From JBAYVY01 sp041674345 (GTDB lineage Bacteria > Planctomycetota > Phycisphaerae > Phycisphaerales > Zrk34), in assembly GCA_041674345.1 (NCBI GenBank), contig JBAYVY010000096.1:1-10769 (forward strand): a stretch of 10,769 nt of DNA, written 5' to 3'. Shown in pieces: positions 1 to 6,868 of the stretch. The notes under the pieces are model-generated. The model had not been told where the DNA came from and searched no databases. It worked only from the letters and a program-made list of their open reading frames with translations. A program made the translations under genes and the position numbers. Numbering within the stretch: position 1 is the first letter of the stretch; each line of letters starts with the position of its first letter.

Positions 1-105
1 GCTGCGGGCTGCGCCCTTGCCTCCGCTGCGCCGGTCCCGGCGAACCACAACACGGGACACTTCTACTGAGTCCAAACAGGGGACATTTCTACTTGAGTTG
101 CGACA
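1..105. mobile_element. Probable end of an insertion sequence (rest lies left of the window)
   Basis: Two near-identical direct repeats lie 26 bases apart: GGGACACTTCTACTGAGT at 54-71 and GGGACATTTCTACTTGAGT at 80-98. Read on the minus strand, the presumed tip is TGTCGCAACTC, starting at 105. Repeated terminal binding sites and a TG tip are known for IS21-family ends, and similar GGACATTTCTAC words occur near IS481-type elements. The family is therefore a guess. No transposase is visible because the element would extend beyond base 1. The methyltransferase frame at 63-479 loses its domain just before this junction, which fits an insertion or recombination boundary. The 62 bases before the methyltransferase stop hold no other recognisable gene. 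Confidence 0.5.
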
Positions 106-479
106 GCCCCCGCCCCCGGAATCGCCCCCGCCCCCGGAAGTAATATCCCCGCCCCCTCTTCTCCCGAAACCCGAAACTCGAAACCCGAAACTTCCCCTCC
201 CGCCCCCCCCCCCGGAAGGCGCATCGCCAGACCCACCGCGTAGTAACCTTCCGCCGCCCCGACATCGACGATGATGCCCGGTGTTTCGCGGCACAGTTCC
301 TCCACGATCCCGTGCAATTCCATCTCGTAGGTGCCCAACAGCTTGGCGTGATAGGCGCTGTGGTAAGCCCTGGCGACATAGCGCATCCCACGGAACGGCC
401 CGGAGGCGACCGTGCGGTTGGTCGTCCGTTCGATCCAGTCCCGCACCCGTTGCGAGATGTGTGTCCTGCGTCCGCTCAA
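63..479 (-). pseudogene. Truncated FkbM-like SAM-dependent methyltransferase, C-terminus replaced by repeat DNA
   Basis: The start is TTG at 479, chosen because GGGAG (minus strand, 488-492) sits 8 bases upstream. Residues 1-89 look native: GPFRGMRY (27-34), KLLGTYEMELH (46-56) and the SAM-binding motif I IIVDVGAAEGYYAVGLA (69-85). This resembles FkbM-family methyltransferases, which methylate sugars or other small substrates. After about residue 89 the frame runs into repeat DNA, coding GFEFRVSG and LPGAGAIPGAGA, and then into the presumed IS end, stopping at residue 138. The rest of the methyltransferase fold (motifs II to VI) is missing, so it is almost certainly inactive. The broken gene's original substrate cannot be told. 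Confidence 0.7.
113..218. repeat. Composite repeat 1: dodecamers bracketing a heptamer array
   Basis: Dodecamer cores lie at 113-121 (CCCCCGGAA), 131-141 (CCCCCGGAAGT) and 209-218 (CCCCCGGAAG). Between them, 163-190 holds four 7-base units (CCCGAAA, CCCGAAA, CTCGAAA, CCCGAAA) in a C/T-rich setting. The same architecture recurs at 9277-9391. The element sits inside the truncated methyltransferase frame, directly next to the presumed IS end. Confidence 0.8.
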
Positions 480-545
480 TGCGGTAACTCCCGTTGCGAT
501 TCAATGCAGGTCGCCATCATATCCCAAAGCCCGTTTCGGATGGTC

Positions 546-655
546 CGAGTAGCGAGTAGCGAGTAGGGAGTAGCAAGAAACGAATCGCCCAAATCAACGC
601 ACCGTCCACTACCCACTACTCCCCACTCGCTACTCTCTCTACTCGCTACTCACTC
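546..655. repeat. Inverted pair of 7-base tandem arrays
   Basis: The left arm at 546-575 repeats GAGTAGC/GAGTAGG four times. The right arm at 606-655 repeats the complement (CTACTCG, CTACTCA and variants). The roughly 30-base loop has no obvious features. It lies between the divergent methyltransferase and PEP-CTERM genes, 67 bases upstream of the methyltransferase start. There is no T-tract, so a terminator role is not evident. Confidence 0.85.
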
Positions 656-772
656 ATCGCAATTTACCCATATTCACAATCAACCCGGCATTGGCGGGTC
701 ACATCGGGGTTATCCCGCAATAAAAAGTAATTCTTTGCGAAAAAAATAGGTTTTCCAAACCGTGAATTAAAC

Positions 773-800
773 TTGCCAAACGCCTTGCATGTGGTATGTT
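773..800 (+). promoter_or_regulatory. Candidate sigma70-type promoter for the PEP-CTERM gene
   Basis: TTGCCA at 773-778 and TATGTT at 795-800 are separated by 16 bases, in an AT-rich stretch that contrasts with the GC-rich surroundings. It would give a 5' leader of about 195 bases before the start codon at 1002. The call rests on sequence likeness only. Confidence 0.4.
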
Positions 801-1001
801 CTTTGTGGGAGCAGAGAGGGGAGGACAGTCGGGTCCAACCCCGCGTTGTGTTTGTGGCGGTTCAAGGTGCGCCACCAAGCTGTTCCTGCCCCCTCGAAGT
901 TCCAAAGTGATCGGGTCCGAAAAAGAACAGTAGTTCCTCGAGGGAAAGGCGTTCTTGTTGAACGCGAACTCAAGAGGGGAAAAGCAAACAGGAGTCCTAA
1001 G
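801..1001 (+). other. Long untranslated leader of the PEP-CTERM gene with small hairpins
   Basis: The stretch has no credible start codon with a ribosome site until 1002. Two short stems are visible: GTGGCG...CGCCAC near 856-877, and GCGTTC/GAACGC with a 5-base loop at 949-965, about 25 bases before the ribosome site. It matches no riboswitch class I recognise. Together with the repeat palindrome and promoter, it accounts for the gene-free 480-1001 region. Confidence 0.35.
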
Positions 1002-1682
1002 ATGAATCGTCTCTCTATGCTCGGTGCGGTCGCGGTGATGGGTATGGCCGGTCTGGCGAATGCGGCCACGATCGGTGGTACCGACAATACGGTTTTGATC
1101 AACAGCAACAACAACACGTTGACGCTGCCCCAGTTTGATCCTTCACTGGGCACGCTGACCAATGTGTACGTGAAGCTGACGGTGCAGCTCAACGGTGCCC
1201 AGGTGCAGTTGGACAACGACGATGTCAACCCCCAGGTCGGTACCGGTCAGGTGCAAAATCTCGTCAATTCGCTGAACGCGACCGTGACTTTGTTCCCCAT
1301 CACTGGTTTGGACCTCCAGGTCAACGTTCAGCAGGGTTTCAATCTGGGCGTGACCACCGGCGATCCCGTGGGACAGTTTGACCAGACTCTTCTCGCCGAT
1401 TATGACCTTTTCGCTCCCGGGTTGATCAATCAGGTTGCCGACGCCAACATCAACAACGCTTTTTGGGCTCCCTACACGGGGCTTGGCATTTTCACCGTCA
1501 CTTTGAACTCCACCTTCAGCACCTCCGCCACATTTGAAGGCAGCAATGGCTTCTTTGAAGGCAACACGCCCAACGGAGCTTTCCTCGGCGAAGTGGTCTA
1601 TACCTACGTCCCCGAACCCGCCTCCCTCGGCTTGCTCGCCCTCGGCGGTCTGGCTCTGATCCGTCGCCGCAGCGCTCGCTAA
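1002..1682 (+). CDS. Exported PEP-CTERM sorting-domain protein
   Basis: The protein has 226 residues. ATG at 1002 is preferred over the open frame extending to 789 because AGGAG (990-994) lies 7 bases upstream and a classic signal peptide follows: a short basic start, a hydrophobic core (LSMLGAVAVMGMAGL) and ANA|A near residues 20-22. The mature part is rich in N, T, V and Q and looks like a beta-rich secreted domain of unknown function. The tail from residue 203, VPEPASLGLLALGG followed by ALIRRR, is a typical PEP-CTERM motif: PEP, a membrane segment and a basic stop. In other bacteria such tails are processed by exosortase and the proteins end up at the surface or in extracellular matrix. 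No exosortase gene is in the window. A strong intrinsic terminator follows, so it is probably monocistronic. Confidence 0.85.
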   Translation: MNRLSMLGAVAVMGMAGLANAATIGGTDNTVLINSNNNTLTLPQFDPSLGTLTNVYVKLTVQLNGAQVQLDNDDVNPQVGTGQVQNLVNSLNATVTLFPITGLDLQVNVQQGFNLGVTTGDPVGQFDQTLLADYDLFAPGLINQVADANINNAFWAPYTGLGIFTVTLNSTFSTSATFEGSNGFFEGNTPNGAFLGEVVYTYVPEPASLGLLALGGLALIRRRSAR

Positions 1683-1683
1683 C

Positions 1684-1710
1684 CCCCTGAATCCCCTGAA
1701 TCCCCTGAAC
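1684..1710. repeat. Three tandem 9-base units directly after a stop codon
   Basis: CCCCTGAAT occurs at 1684-1692 and 1693-1701, and CCCCTGAAC at 1702-1710. The array begins inside the base triplet region of the PEP-CTERM stop (TAA at 1680-1682). It has a 9-base rather than a 7-base period. Confidence 0.85.
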
Positions 1711-1760
1711 CTGTGGAAGAGTTTTGTCTCGCACGTTGGATCGTGCCATGACGAACATAA

Positions 1761-1799
1761 GCCGCTGCATACCCCCCCGGTGTGCAGCGGTTTTTCTTT
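1761..1799 (+). terminator. Rho-independent terminator of the PEP-CTERM gene
   Basis: A perfect 8-base stem, CCGCTGCA (1762-1769) with TGCAGCGG (1783-1790), encloses a 13-base loop and is followed by TTTTTCTTT. It lies about 80 bases after the stop codon. Confidence 0.85.
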
Positions 1800-1800
1800 C

Positions 1801-1836
1801 CCCTCTCCCCAGCCCTCCCCCAAAGGGGGAGGGAGT
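1801..1836. repeat. REP-like GC hairpin
   Basis: CCCTCCCCC (1813-1821), loop AAA, GGGGGAGGG (1825-1833) form a perfect 9-base stem, preceded by CCCTCTCCCCAG. Very similar C/T-rich hairpins are scattered as intergenic repeats in many bacterial genomes. It could act as a secondary transcription stop, but no T-tract follows. Confidence 0.6.
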
Positions 1837-1845
1837 ACGACTCCC

Positions 1846-1873
1846 CGAACCCCCAACCCACAACCCCACTCCC
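1846..1873. repeat. Degenerate heptamer array upstream of parA-like gene
   Basis: Four 7-base units sharing a CCC end are visible: CGAACCC, CCAACCC, ACAACCC and CACTCCC. The likeness is weaker than in the other arrays, and the C-rich composition could mimic periodicity. Confidence 0.45.
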
Positions 1874-1914
1874 CTTCCTGTTATACTTTCCCCATCGCCC
1901 CTCGGAGCCACGGC

Positions 1915-2799
1915 ATGGACGCCCCCGGAAGTAAATCCCCCCCAAACCCCACCCCCTCGCCCCTCGCCCCTCGCCCCTCGTCCCCCAACTTCCGGGGGCC
2001 ACGCATCATCGCCTTCATGAATCAAAAGGGGGGCGTCGGCAAAACCACCACCACCGTCAATCTCGCCGCCGCGTTGGCGCAACTCGAACTCCGCGTTCTG
2101 CTCATCGACCTCGATCCCCAGGCCCATCTCACCCTCCACGTCGGTCTCGATCCGAATACGCTCGACCACTCCATCTACGACCTGCTCGTCGATCCCGACA
2201 TCGGCTTTTCAGACGTCTTGCAAACTTCCGGGGGCAGCCAACTCGATGTCATCCCCGCCGACGTTCACCTCGCCGCCGCGGAAACCGAACTCGCCTCCCA
2301 TCCGACCCGCCAGATCATCCTCCGCGAAAAAATCGCGCCATTGCTTGAACACTATGATTTCGTGATGATCGACTGTCCGCCCTCGCTCGGCCTGCTCACG
2401 CTCAACGCCCTCGCCCTCGCCAACGAAGTCATCGTTCCCATGCAGGCCCACTTCCTCGCATTGCAAGGCCTCAGCAAACTCCTCGAAACCGTGCAACTGG
2501 TCCGCGGCCAGGTCAATCCGAATCTCACCGTGGCCGGGGTGGTGCTTTGTCTGCACGATCCGCAAACCAATCTCGCGCGTGAAGTCGTGACCGATCTGGA
2601 GAACTTCTTCACGTCCAGCCGGTCCACGGATGTGCCTTGGCGCAACGCGCGGGTGTATCAGCCGCCGATCCGACGCAACATCAAACTCGCCGAGTGTCCC
2701 AGCTTCGGCCAGACCATCTTCCAGTACGAACCCTGGTGCGCCGGCGGGCGCGACTACATGAACCTCGCCGAAGCGGTGGCGAAAGGAAATGACGAATGA
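1915..2799 (+). CDS. ParA/MinD-superfamily ATPase (orphan ParA)
   Basis: The protein has 294 residues. ATG at 1915 is preferred because GGAG (1904-1907) lies 7 bases upstream; a TATACT -10-like word is at 1882-1887 with no good -35. The deviant Walker A KGGVGKTT is at 38-45, the A' motif VLLIDLDPQ at 61-69, and Walker B FVMIDCPPSLG at 149-159. These are the hallmarks of the ATP-dependent ParA/Soj dimer switch, which positions DNA or protein cargo. There is no parB next to it, so the cargo is unknown. Residues 4-28, rich in P and S, precede the Walker fold and are coded by a composite repeat (1922-1998), an extension not typical of the family. A further dodecamer codes TSGGS at 104-108, in a loop. 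The stop codon lies inside the repeat array at 2787-2923. Confidence 0.88.
   Translation: MDAPGSKSPPNPTPSPLAPRPSSPNFRGPRIIAFMNQKGGVGKTTTTVNLAAALAQLELRVLLIDLDPQAHLTLHVGLDPNTLDHSIYDLLVDPDIGFSDVLQTSGGSQLDVIPADVHLAAAETELASHPTRQIILREKIAPLLEHYDFVMIDCPPSLGLLTLNALALANEVIVPMQAHFLALQGLSKLLETVQLVRGQVNPNLTVAGVVLCLHDPQTNLAREVVTDLENFFTSSRSTDVPWRNARVYQPPIRRNIKLAECPSFGQTIFQYEPWCAGGRDYMNLAEAVAKGNDE
1922..1998. repeat. Composite repeat 2: inverted dodecamers around a CCCCTCG array, inside the ParA start
   Basis: CCCCCGGAAGT lies at 1922-1932 and its complement ACTTCCGGGGG at 1988-1998. Between them, CCCCTCG repeats four times at 1953-1980. The whole element is read in frame as the N-terminal extension of the ParA ATPase. 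Confidence 0.8.
2224..2235. repeat. Single dodecamer inside the ParA gene
   Basis: ACTTCCGGGGGC is read as codons for TSGG. It falls just before the LDVIPA strand, at a loop in ParA folds. Confidence 0.75.
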
Positions 2800-2923
2800 C
2801 GAAGCCCGAATGACGAATGAAATTTCAAATTCAAAATTCCAAACTTCCGAACTCGCCGGCTTTTTTGAACATTGAAATTTGGAGTTTGATTCGTCATTCG
2901 GATTTCGTCATTCGTCATTCGAT
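2787..2923. repeat. Long palindrome of GAATGAC heptamers between parA-like and murJ
   Basis: The left arm at 2787-2821 has five 7-base units (AAATGAC, GAATGAC, GAAGCCC, GAATGAC, GAATGAA). The right arm at 2889-2923 has five complementary units (ATTCGTC, ATTCGGA, TTTCGTC, ATTCGTC, ATTCGAT). The AT-rich loop carries further AAATTTCAA-type words. The left arm contains the ParA stop codon and the right arm ends five bases before the murJ start. A related element follows murJ at 4990-5147. Confidence 0.9.
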
Positions 2924-2928
2924 TCCCC

Positions 2929-4995
2929 ATGCCCACCTCCTCCTCCATCTTCCGCCACCGCGTCGCCCTGATGATCTTCATCATCCTGCTGGCGCTGGGC
3001 GGATACTGGCCCCGGCTCGATCTGGGTGATGTGTTCGGCCTGCCCCGCGACTCCATGCCGGCCGGCACCGACAAAATCCTCCATGTCGTCGGCTTCGCCG
3101 GTCTGCTGCTCCTGTTGCTCGGCAGTGAGTTCACGAAACTCAGAGGCATCCCAAAACTCGCCGCCCATCTGATCCCGCTCGCACTCTTCGCCTTCGCCGC
3201 CGAACTGGCGCAGCACCTGTCCGCCGGTCGCGGTCGGTTTGATCTTCACGATATCCTGGCGTCGCTCGCCGGGCTGGCCGTCGGTTCGGGTGTCTGGCTT
3301 TTTGTTCGCTGGCTTTCCGCGCCGGCCGTATCGCACTTCGATCATGCCCGCGTCATGACCGGGCTGACCCTCGTCAGCCGCTTCACAGGCCTGTTCCGCG
3401 ACATCGTCCTGCCCATCTTCCTCGGCTTCGGCTGGATTTACGACGCCTACTGTGTCGCCTTCATGATCCCCAATCTCTTCCGCCGCCTGTTCGGCGAAGG
3501 CGCGCTCGCCGGGGCCTTCATCCCCCATTACGCCAAGCTCGAAAAAATCAACCCCGAACTCGGCGACGCCTTCGGCCAAATCATCACCGGCGCGCTGTGG
3601 CGCGTCCTCGCCCTCATTGCCTCCCTCATCGCTCTCGCCTGCCTCGCCTTCTGGTGGTTCTGCGGATTCCGGGGGTGGGGCGGCCTGACCGATCGCGGCC
3701 AGCTCATCGCCGGGCTGACCGCGCTGTCCGTCTGGTACATGCCCCTGGTCTGCGTCGCCGCCATCCTCGGCGCCATGCTCCAGGTCCACGGACGATTCGG
3801 CGTGCCCAGCGCCTCGCCGCTGATCCTCAATCTCCTCATCGTCCTGGCCGCGCTCGCCGGCGGGTTCTTCGTCGGCACCGCGCACGCCCAGCGCATCGCC
3901 GTCATCATCGTCATCGGCGCGCTCGTCGGCGGCCTCCTGCAAATCCTCTGGCATGTTCATGCACTACATGCCACCGGTCGCCGCTCCCTGCTGCTCCGTT
4001 CCCCCCGCGCCATTCTGCGTGACAATCCCGCCGTCCGCGCTCCCGCCCGCGCCATGCTCATCCAGTGGGGCCCCACCGCGCTGGGTCTGGCGGTGTTCCA
4101 GATCAACACGCTCATGGACACCGTCATCGCCACGCTCCTGTCCGCCAAACCCGGCGAAGTCCTCCATATCTTCGGCCACGTCATCGACTACCCCATGAAA
4201 GAGGGCGCGGTCGGCGTCCTGGCCTCCGCGCAACGGCTCTACGAGTTCCCCCTCGGCGTCTTCGCCATCCCCGTCGCCACCGCATTCTTCCCCGCCCTCT
4301 CCCGTGCCGCCGATGATCGCGCATCCTTCTCCGAACTGGTCCGACAGGGCCTGCGTCTGACCGTCTTCATCGGTCTGCCCGCAACGATGGGTCTGATCCT
4401 CGTCCGCGATCCCCTCTGTCACGCCATGTTCGCCAAAGCCGGCAGCATCTCCGCCACCGACTACCAACGTGTCGCATGGGTTCTCCTCGGCTACGCGCCC
4501 GCCATCTGGGCCTACTCCGCCAATCACATCCTCGTCCGCGCCTTCTACGCCCATCACAATCCCAAAACCCCCATGCGCGTCTCCGTGGCGATGGTCATGC
4601 TCAATATCACCCTCAACCTCACCCTCGTCTGGCTCCCGGCACCGGCAAATCCCGCCGGCGATCAACTCGGTGCAGCCGGACTCGCCTGGTCCACCGCCAT
4701 CTGCGCTTGCATCCAATTCTTCATCCTCCTCCGCCTCGTCCGCCGCCATCGCTACGTCGATCAACCCATCGACCGCTCGGTCGTCCAAAGCTGGTCGCGC
4801 TGCGTCGCCCTCACTCTCGTCATGGGCGCGGCCGTGTGGGCGCTGGTCCGTCAATTCGATGTCGCGGCTCTCACCCGCTCCCAATCCATCGTCCTGTTGC
4901 TCGCCGCCTCCGCACTGGGCGGCCTGGTCTTCCTCGCCGGGGCCGCACTCCTGAAAATGCCCGAACTCCGCTGGGCGATATCGAGGAAGAAATGA
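2929..4995 (+). CDS. murJ: VanZ-MurJ fusion: lipid II flippase with N-terminal VanZ-like domain
   Basis: The protein has 688 residues in one unbroken frame. Residues 1-130 are VanZ-like: a first helix (12-25), DKILHVVGFAGLLLL (48-62), then ELAQ...GRGRFDLHDILASLAG (92-115). Residues 138-688 are MurJ, the MOP-superfamily flippase that moves lipid II across the inner membrane for peptidoglycan synthesis. Seen are RFTGLFRDI (151-159), YDAYCVAFMIPNLFRR (171-186), FGEGALAGAFIP and AQRLYEFPLGVF. The Arg/Asp positions needed in E. coli MurJ (R24, D39, R52 and the Arg of the EFP segment) appear conserved as R157, D172, R185/R186 and that Arg. MurJ proteins are usually 500-550 residues; the excess is the VanZ part. 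No Shine-Dalgarno sequence precedes ATG 2929, which directly follows a repeat arm. A dodecamer-like word at 3666-3675 codes GFRG in a loop. Confidence 0.88.
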   Translation: MPTSSSIFRHRVALMIFIILLALGGYWPRLDLGDVFGLPRDSMPAGTDKILHVVGFAGLLLLLLGSEFTKLRGIPKLAAHLIPLALFAFAAELAQHLSAGRGRFDLHDILASLAGLAVGSGVWLFVRWLSAPAVSHFDHARVMTGLTLVSRFTGLFRDIVLPIFLGFGWIYDAYCVAFMIPNLFRRLFGEGALAGAFIPHYAKLEKINPELGDAFGQIITGALWRVLALIASLIALACLAFWWFCGFRGWGGLTDRGQLIAGLTALSVWYMPLVCVAAILGAMLQVHGRFGVPSASPLILNLLIVLAALAGGFFVGTAHAQRIAVIIVIGALVGGLLQILWHVHALHATGRRSLLLRSPRAILRDNPAVRAPARAMLIQWGPTALGLAVFQINTLMDTVIATLLSAKPGEVLHIFGHVIDYPMKEGAVGVLASAQRLYEFPLGVFAIPVATAFFPALSRAADDRASFSELVRQGLRLTVFIGLPATMGLILVRDPLCHAMFAKAGSISATDYQRVAWVLLGYAPAIWAYSANHILVRAFYAHHNPKTPMRVSVAMVMLNITLNLTLVWLPAPANPAGDQLGAAGLAWSTAICACIQFFILLRLVRRHRYVDQPIDRSVVQSWSRCVALTLVMGAAVWALVRQFDVAALTRSQSIVLLLAASALGGLVFLAGAALLKMPELRWAISRKK
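3666..3675. repeat. Dodecamer-like word inside murJ
   Basis: ATTCCGGGGG, followed by TGGGG, is read in frame as codons within CGFRGWG. It carries the shared 8-base core TTCCGGGG, with one change from the consensus in the left flank. Confidence 0.5.
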
Positions 4996-5147
4996 CGAAT
5001 GACGAAATCCGAATGACGAATCAAATCCGAAACTCGAAATCCGAAACAGACAACCCAAGCCCGGCCATGCCGTCCTCGGCTTGGCCGGGATTCCGTTTCG
5101 AGTTTTGGGCTTCGGATTTGATTCGTCATTCGAGTTTCCTCATTCCC
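4990..5147. repeat. Palindromic repeat between convergent genes, holding both stop codons
   Basis: The left arm at 4990-5045 is eight 7-base units (AAATGAC, GAATGAC, GAAATCC, GAATGAC, GAATCAA, ATCCGAA, ACTCGAA, ATCCGAA). The right arm at about 5091-5147 is broadly complementary, for example GGATTTGATTCGTCATTCG. The loop contains further complementary words (CCAAGC/GCTTGG and CCCGGCCA/TGGCCGGG). The murJ stop (4993-4995) and the polyferredoxin stop (5140-5142) both fall in the arms. It may act as a bidirectional mRNA 3' end, but no T-tracts are present. Confidence 0.88.
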
Positions 5148-6768
5148 TTCCCCCACGATACCCCCGACCCTCTCCATCACCACCTCCGCCCCGTCCCCGC
5201 CCCTGACCACGCTTCGGCTTCGTCCGCGTGCTCACCCGCACCGCCGCTTCTCCCTCCAGCGGGCAGTGGTTCTCGCAAATCCCGCATCCGATGCAACTCT
5301 CCTCGCAAACGAACGGTCGCTGCAATTCCACCTTCTCCCCATTCACTTCCACCATCACCGTCTCCAGCCGAATCGCCTTGTCCGACACCGGGCACATCTC
5401 TTCGCATACGATGCACGCCTCGTTGGTCGCCCACGGCAAACACCGCTCCCGGTCAATCTCCGCGATCCCGATCCGCACCTTCTTCTTCACCTCCAGCGTC
5501 AGCTCGGCGATCGCCTCCGTCGGACAAACCTGGCTGCACAGATGACAGTTGTATTCGCAGTACCCCGTCCGAGGCACCAGCATCGGCGCGAACATCCCCA
5601 CCCAGCCGGTCTCCAGCACCGCCGGTTGCAACCCGTGCGTCGGGCAAACCTTCATACATTCCCCGCACCGCGTACATCTCGACAAAAACTCCGCTTCATC
5701 CCGCGCCCCCGGCGGACGCAACACTTTCCGTTCCCCCGCCGCTTGCGGCTTCGCGCTCGCCGATAGTTTCGTCAACGCCGGTAACATGATTCCACCCGCC
5801 ACCGCCCCGATGAACACCCGCCTCCCCGGCTGCAATCCCGCCGGTCTCGCCTTCACTCGCTTTGTCCCGAACCCCGCGATCCCGTCCGGGCAATCCGCCA
5901 CGCAATCCATGCACAAATTACATGACTCCGGGCTGAACTTGCCTTCGCCGTCAAACGCGCCCATCCGGCAATCCGTCGCGCACCTGCCGCAGTGTCCGCA
6001 CACCTTCACCGGCAAACGCCTGACCACCGACCACCGCCCCAGCCATCCGTACATCGCGCCCAGCGGGCACAGGTTCTTGCACCAGAACCGCCGATCCGCC
6101 AACTCCATCAGAAAAATCGCGCCCAGCAATAGCGCGCTCAATCCCGCGGTGGCGAATGACGCCCGACCGAACGGCAGCGCATGATCGCGCAAAAATCCGT
6201 ACACCGGCTCACTCACCGCCGTCCCCGGAAGTTCATGGTGGTACATATATCCAAACGCCGCGTCCGTCCCCTTCGCCATCGCCGGGTCGGCCGCCAACGT
6301 CACGCCGCGAAACAGCAACGCGAACGGATCGACGAATCCCGTCAGCGTCAGACCGAACAGCGAACCGATCACCACCACGATCAGCAACGCATACTTGATC
6401 GCGCGCAAACGATATGAAGTCAGATGCAGCCATCGGCGGGTGCGATGGGCGACCGGGCGGATGATCGCCGCGAATCCGTCCAGCAGCGTGCCCAGCGGGC
6501 ACAACCACCCGCAGAAAAACCGTCCGAGAAACACCGTGGCGATCACCATGACCACCGAAAAAAACACCGGCCCGATGAACGACCGCGACGAGATCATCGT
6601 CACCAACGCCACCAGCGGATCGAACATGAACCACGCCCCGACGAACCGCGAAATGTGCCCCTCCCCCGCGCCCTCGGTGATGCGGAACAACCAGAAAAAC
6701 AACACGAGAAACGCCAGTTGACTGACCCGTCTCGCGCTCCGCCACGATACAAACGGCCAATGTTTCAT
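5140..6768 (-). CDS. Membrane polyferredoxin, NapH-like plus NapG/MauM-like fusion
   Basis: The protein has 542 residues and starts at ATG 6768, preceded only by a weak GAG. The N-terminal half is NapH-like: membrane helices near 16-30, 64-82, 124-146 and 205-222, with the two CxxxCP loops CGWLCP (86-91) and CKNLCP (230-235), then CGHCGRCATDC and CNLCMDCVADCP (257-293). The second half resembles NapG/MauM: a twin-arginine-like stretch GRRVFIGAVAGGIMLP (315-330), then CTRCGECMKVCP, CEYNCHLCSQVCP, CIVCEEMCP and CIGCGICENHCP (365-503). This gives several 4Fe-4S clusters. Such proteins pass electrons from the quinol pool to periplasmic enzymes; the partner here is unknown. It lies 100 bases downstream of the DUF362 gene and is probably cotranscribed. 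The Gly/Arg-rich tail (520-542) looks like low-complexity read-through into repeat DNA. Confidence 0.85.
   Translation of the reverse strand: MKHWPFVSWRSARRVSQLAFLVLFFWLFRITEGAGEGHISRFVGAWFMFDPLVALVTMISSRSFIGPVFFSVVMVIATVFLGRFFCGWLCPLGTLLDGFAAIIRPVAHRTRRWLHLTSYRLRAIKYALLIVVVIGSLFGLTLTGFVDPFALLFRGVTLAADPAMAKGTDAAFGYMYHHELPGTAVSEPVYGFLRDHALPFGRASFATAGLSALLLGAIFLMELADRRFWCKNLCPLGAMYGWLGRWSVVRRLPVKVCGHCGRCATDCRMGAFDGEGKFSPESCNLCMDCVADCPDGIAGFGTKRVKARPAGLQPGRRVFIGAVAGGIMLPALTKLSASAKPQAAGERKVLRPPGARDEAEFLSRCTRCGECMKVCPTHGLQPAVLETGWVGMFAPMLVPRTGYCEYNCHLCSQVCPTEAIAELTLEVKKKVRIGIAEIDRERCLPWATNEACIVCEEMCPVSDKAIRLETVMVEVNGEKVELQRPFVCEESCIGCGICENHCPLEGEAAVRVSTRTKPKRGQGRGRGGGGDGEGRGYRGGRE
6223..6232. repeat. 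Single dodecamer core inside the polyferredoxin gene
   Basis: CCCCGGAAGT on the plus strand is read on the minus strand as codons for ELPGT (179-183), in a loop between membrane segments. Confidence 0.65.
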
Positions 6769-6784
6769 TTCGTACTCAAAAGCG

Positions 6785-6865
6785 GTGGGCCACGAAGGCG
6801 CGAAGACGCGAAGGAATACATTGTTGAAAAAATTCTCTTAGCGCCTTCGCGCCTTCGTGGCCCAC
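6785..6865. repeat. Inverted repeat with 8-base units between DUF362 and polyferredoxin genes
   Basis: Arms 6785-6809 and 6841-6865 match at 24 of 25 positions; the core is GGCCACGAAGGCGCGAAG. Within the arms an 8-base unit (CGAAGGCG, CGAAGACG) repeats. The loop is about 31 AT-rich bases. It begins 3 bases after the DUF362 stop codon, inside the likely operon, so it may set mRNA stability or attenuate the distal gene. Confidence 0.88.
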
Positions 6866-6868
6866 ATT

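Noticed and set aside
546..655. Possible CRISPR array
   Set aside because: Units are 7 bases with no unique spacers and are arranged as an inverted pair. No cas genes are present.
789..1001. In-frame upstream extension of the PEP-CTERM protein starting at ATG 789
   Set aside because: The signal peptide and AGGAG support the start at 1002, and the extension has no signal-like or conserved sequence. A likely -10 element overlaps its beginning.
801..1001. Cyclic-di-GMP or other known riboswitch in the PEP-CTERM leader
   Set aside because: The conserved core bases of the classes I know are not visible, and only short stems can be drawn.
1780..1914. Upstream start for the ParA ATPase at 1780
   Set aside because: It would translate the terminator stem, the REP-like hairpin and a C-rich array. 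ATG 1915 has a ribosome site at proper spacing.
2787..2923. Intrinsic terminator at the GAATGAC palindrome
   Set aside because: There is no GC-rich stem followed by a T-tract. It is kept as a repeat, and a role in mRNA 3' ends is only a hypothesis.
2908..5058. Long open frames on the minus strand across murJ (about 350 and 364 codons)
   Set aside because: They have D/E/G-rich low-complexity translations typical of the antisense of GC-rich coding DNA, lack ribosome sites, and oppose a clearly conserved MurJ protein.
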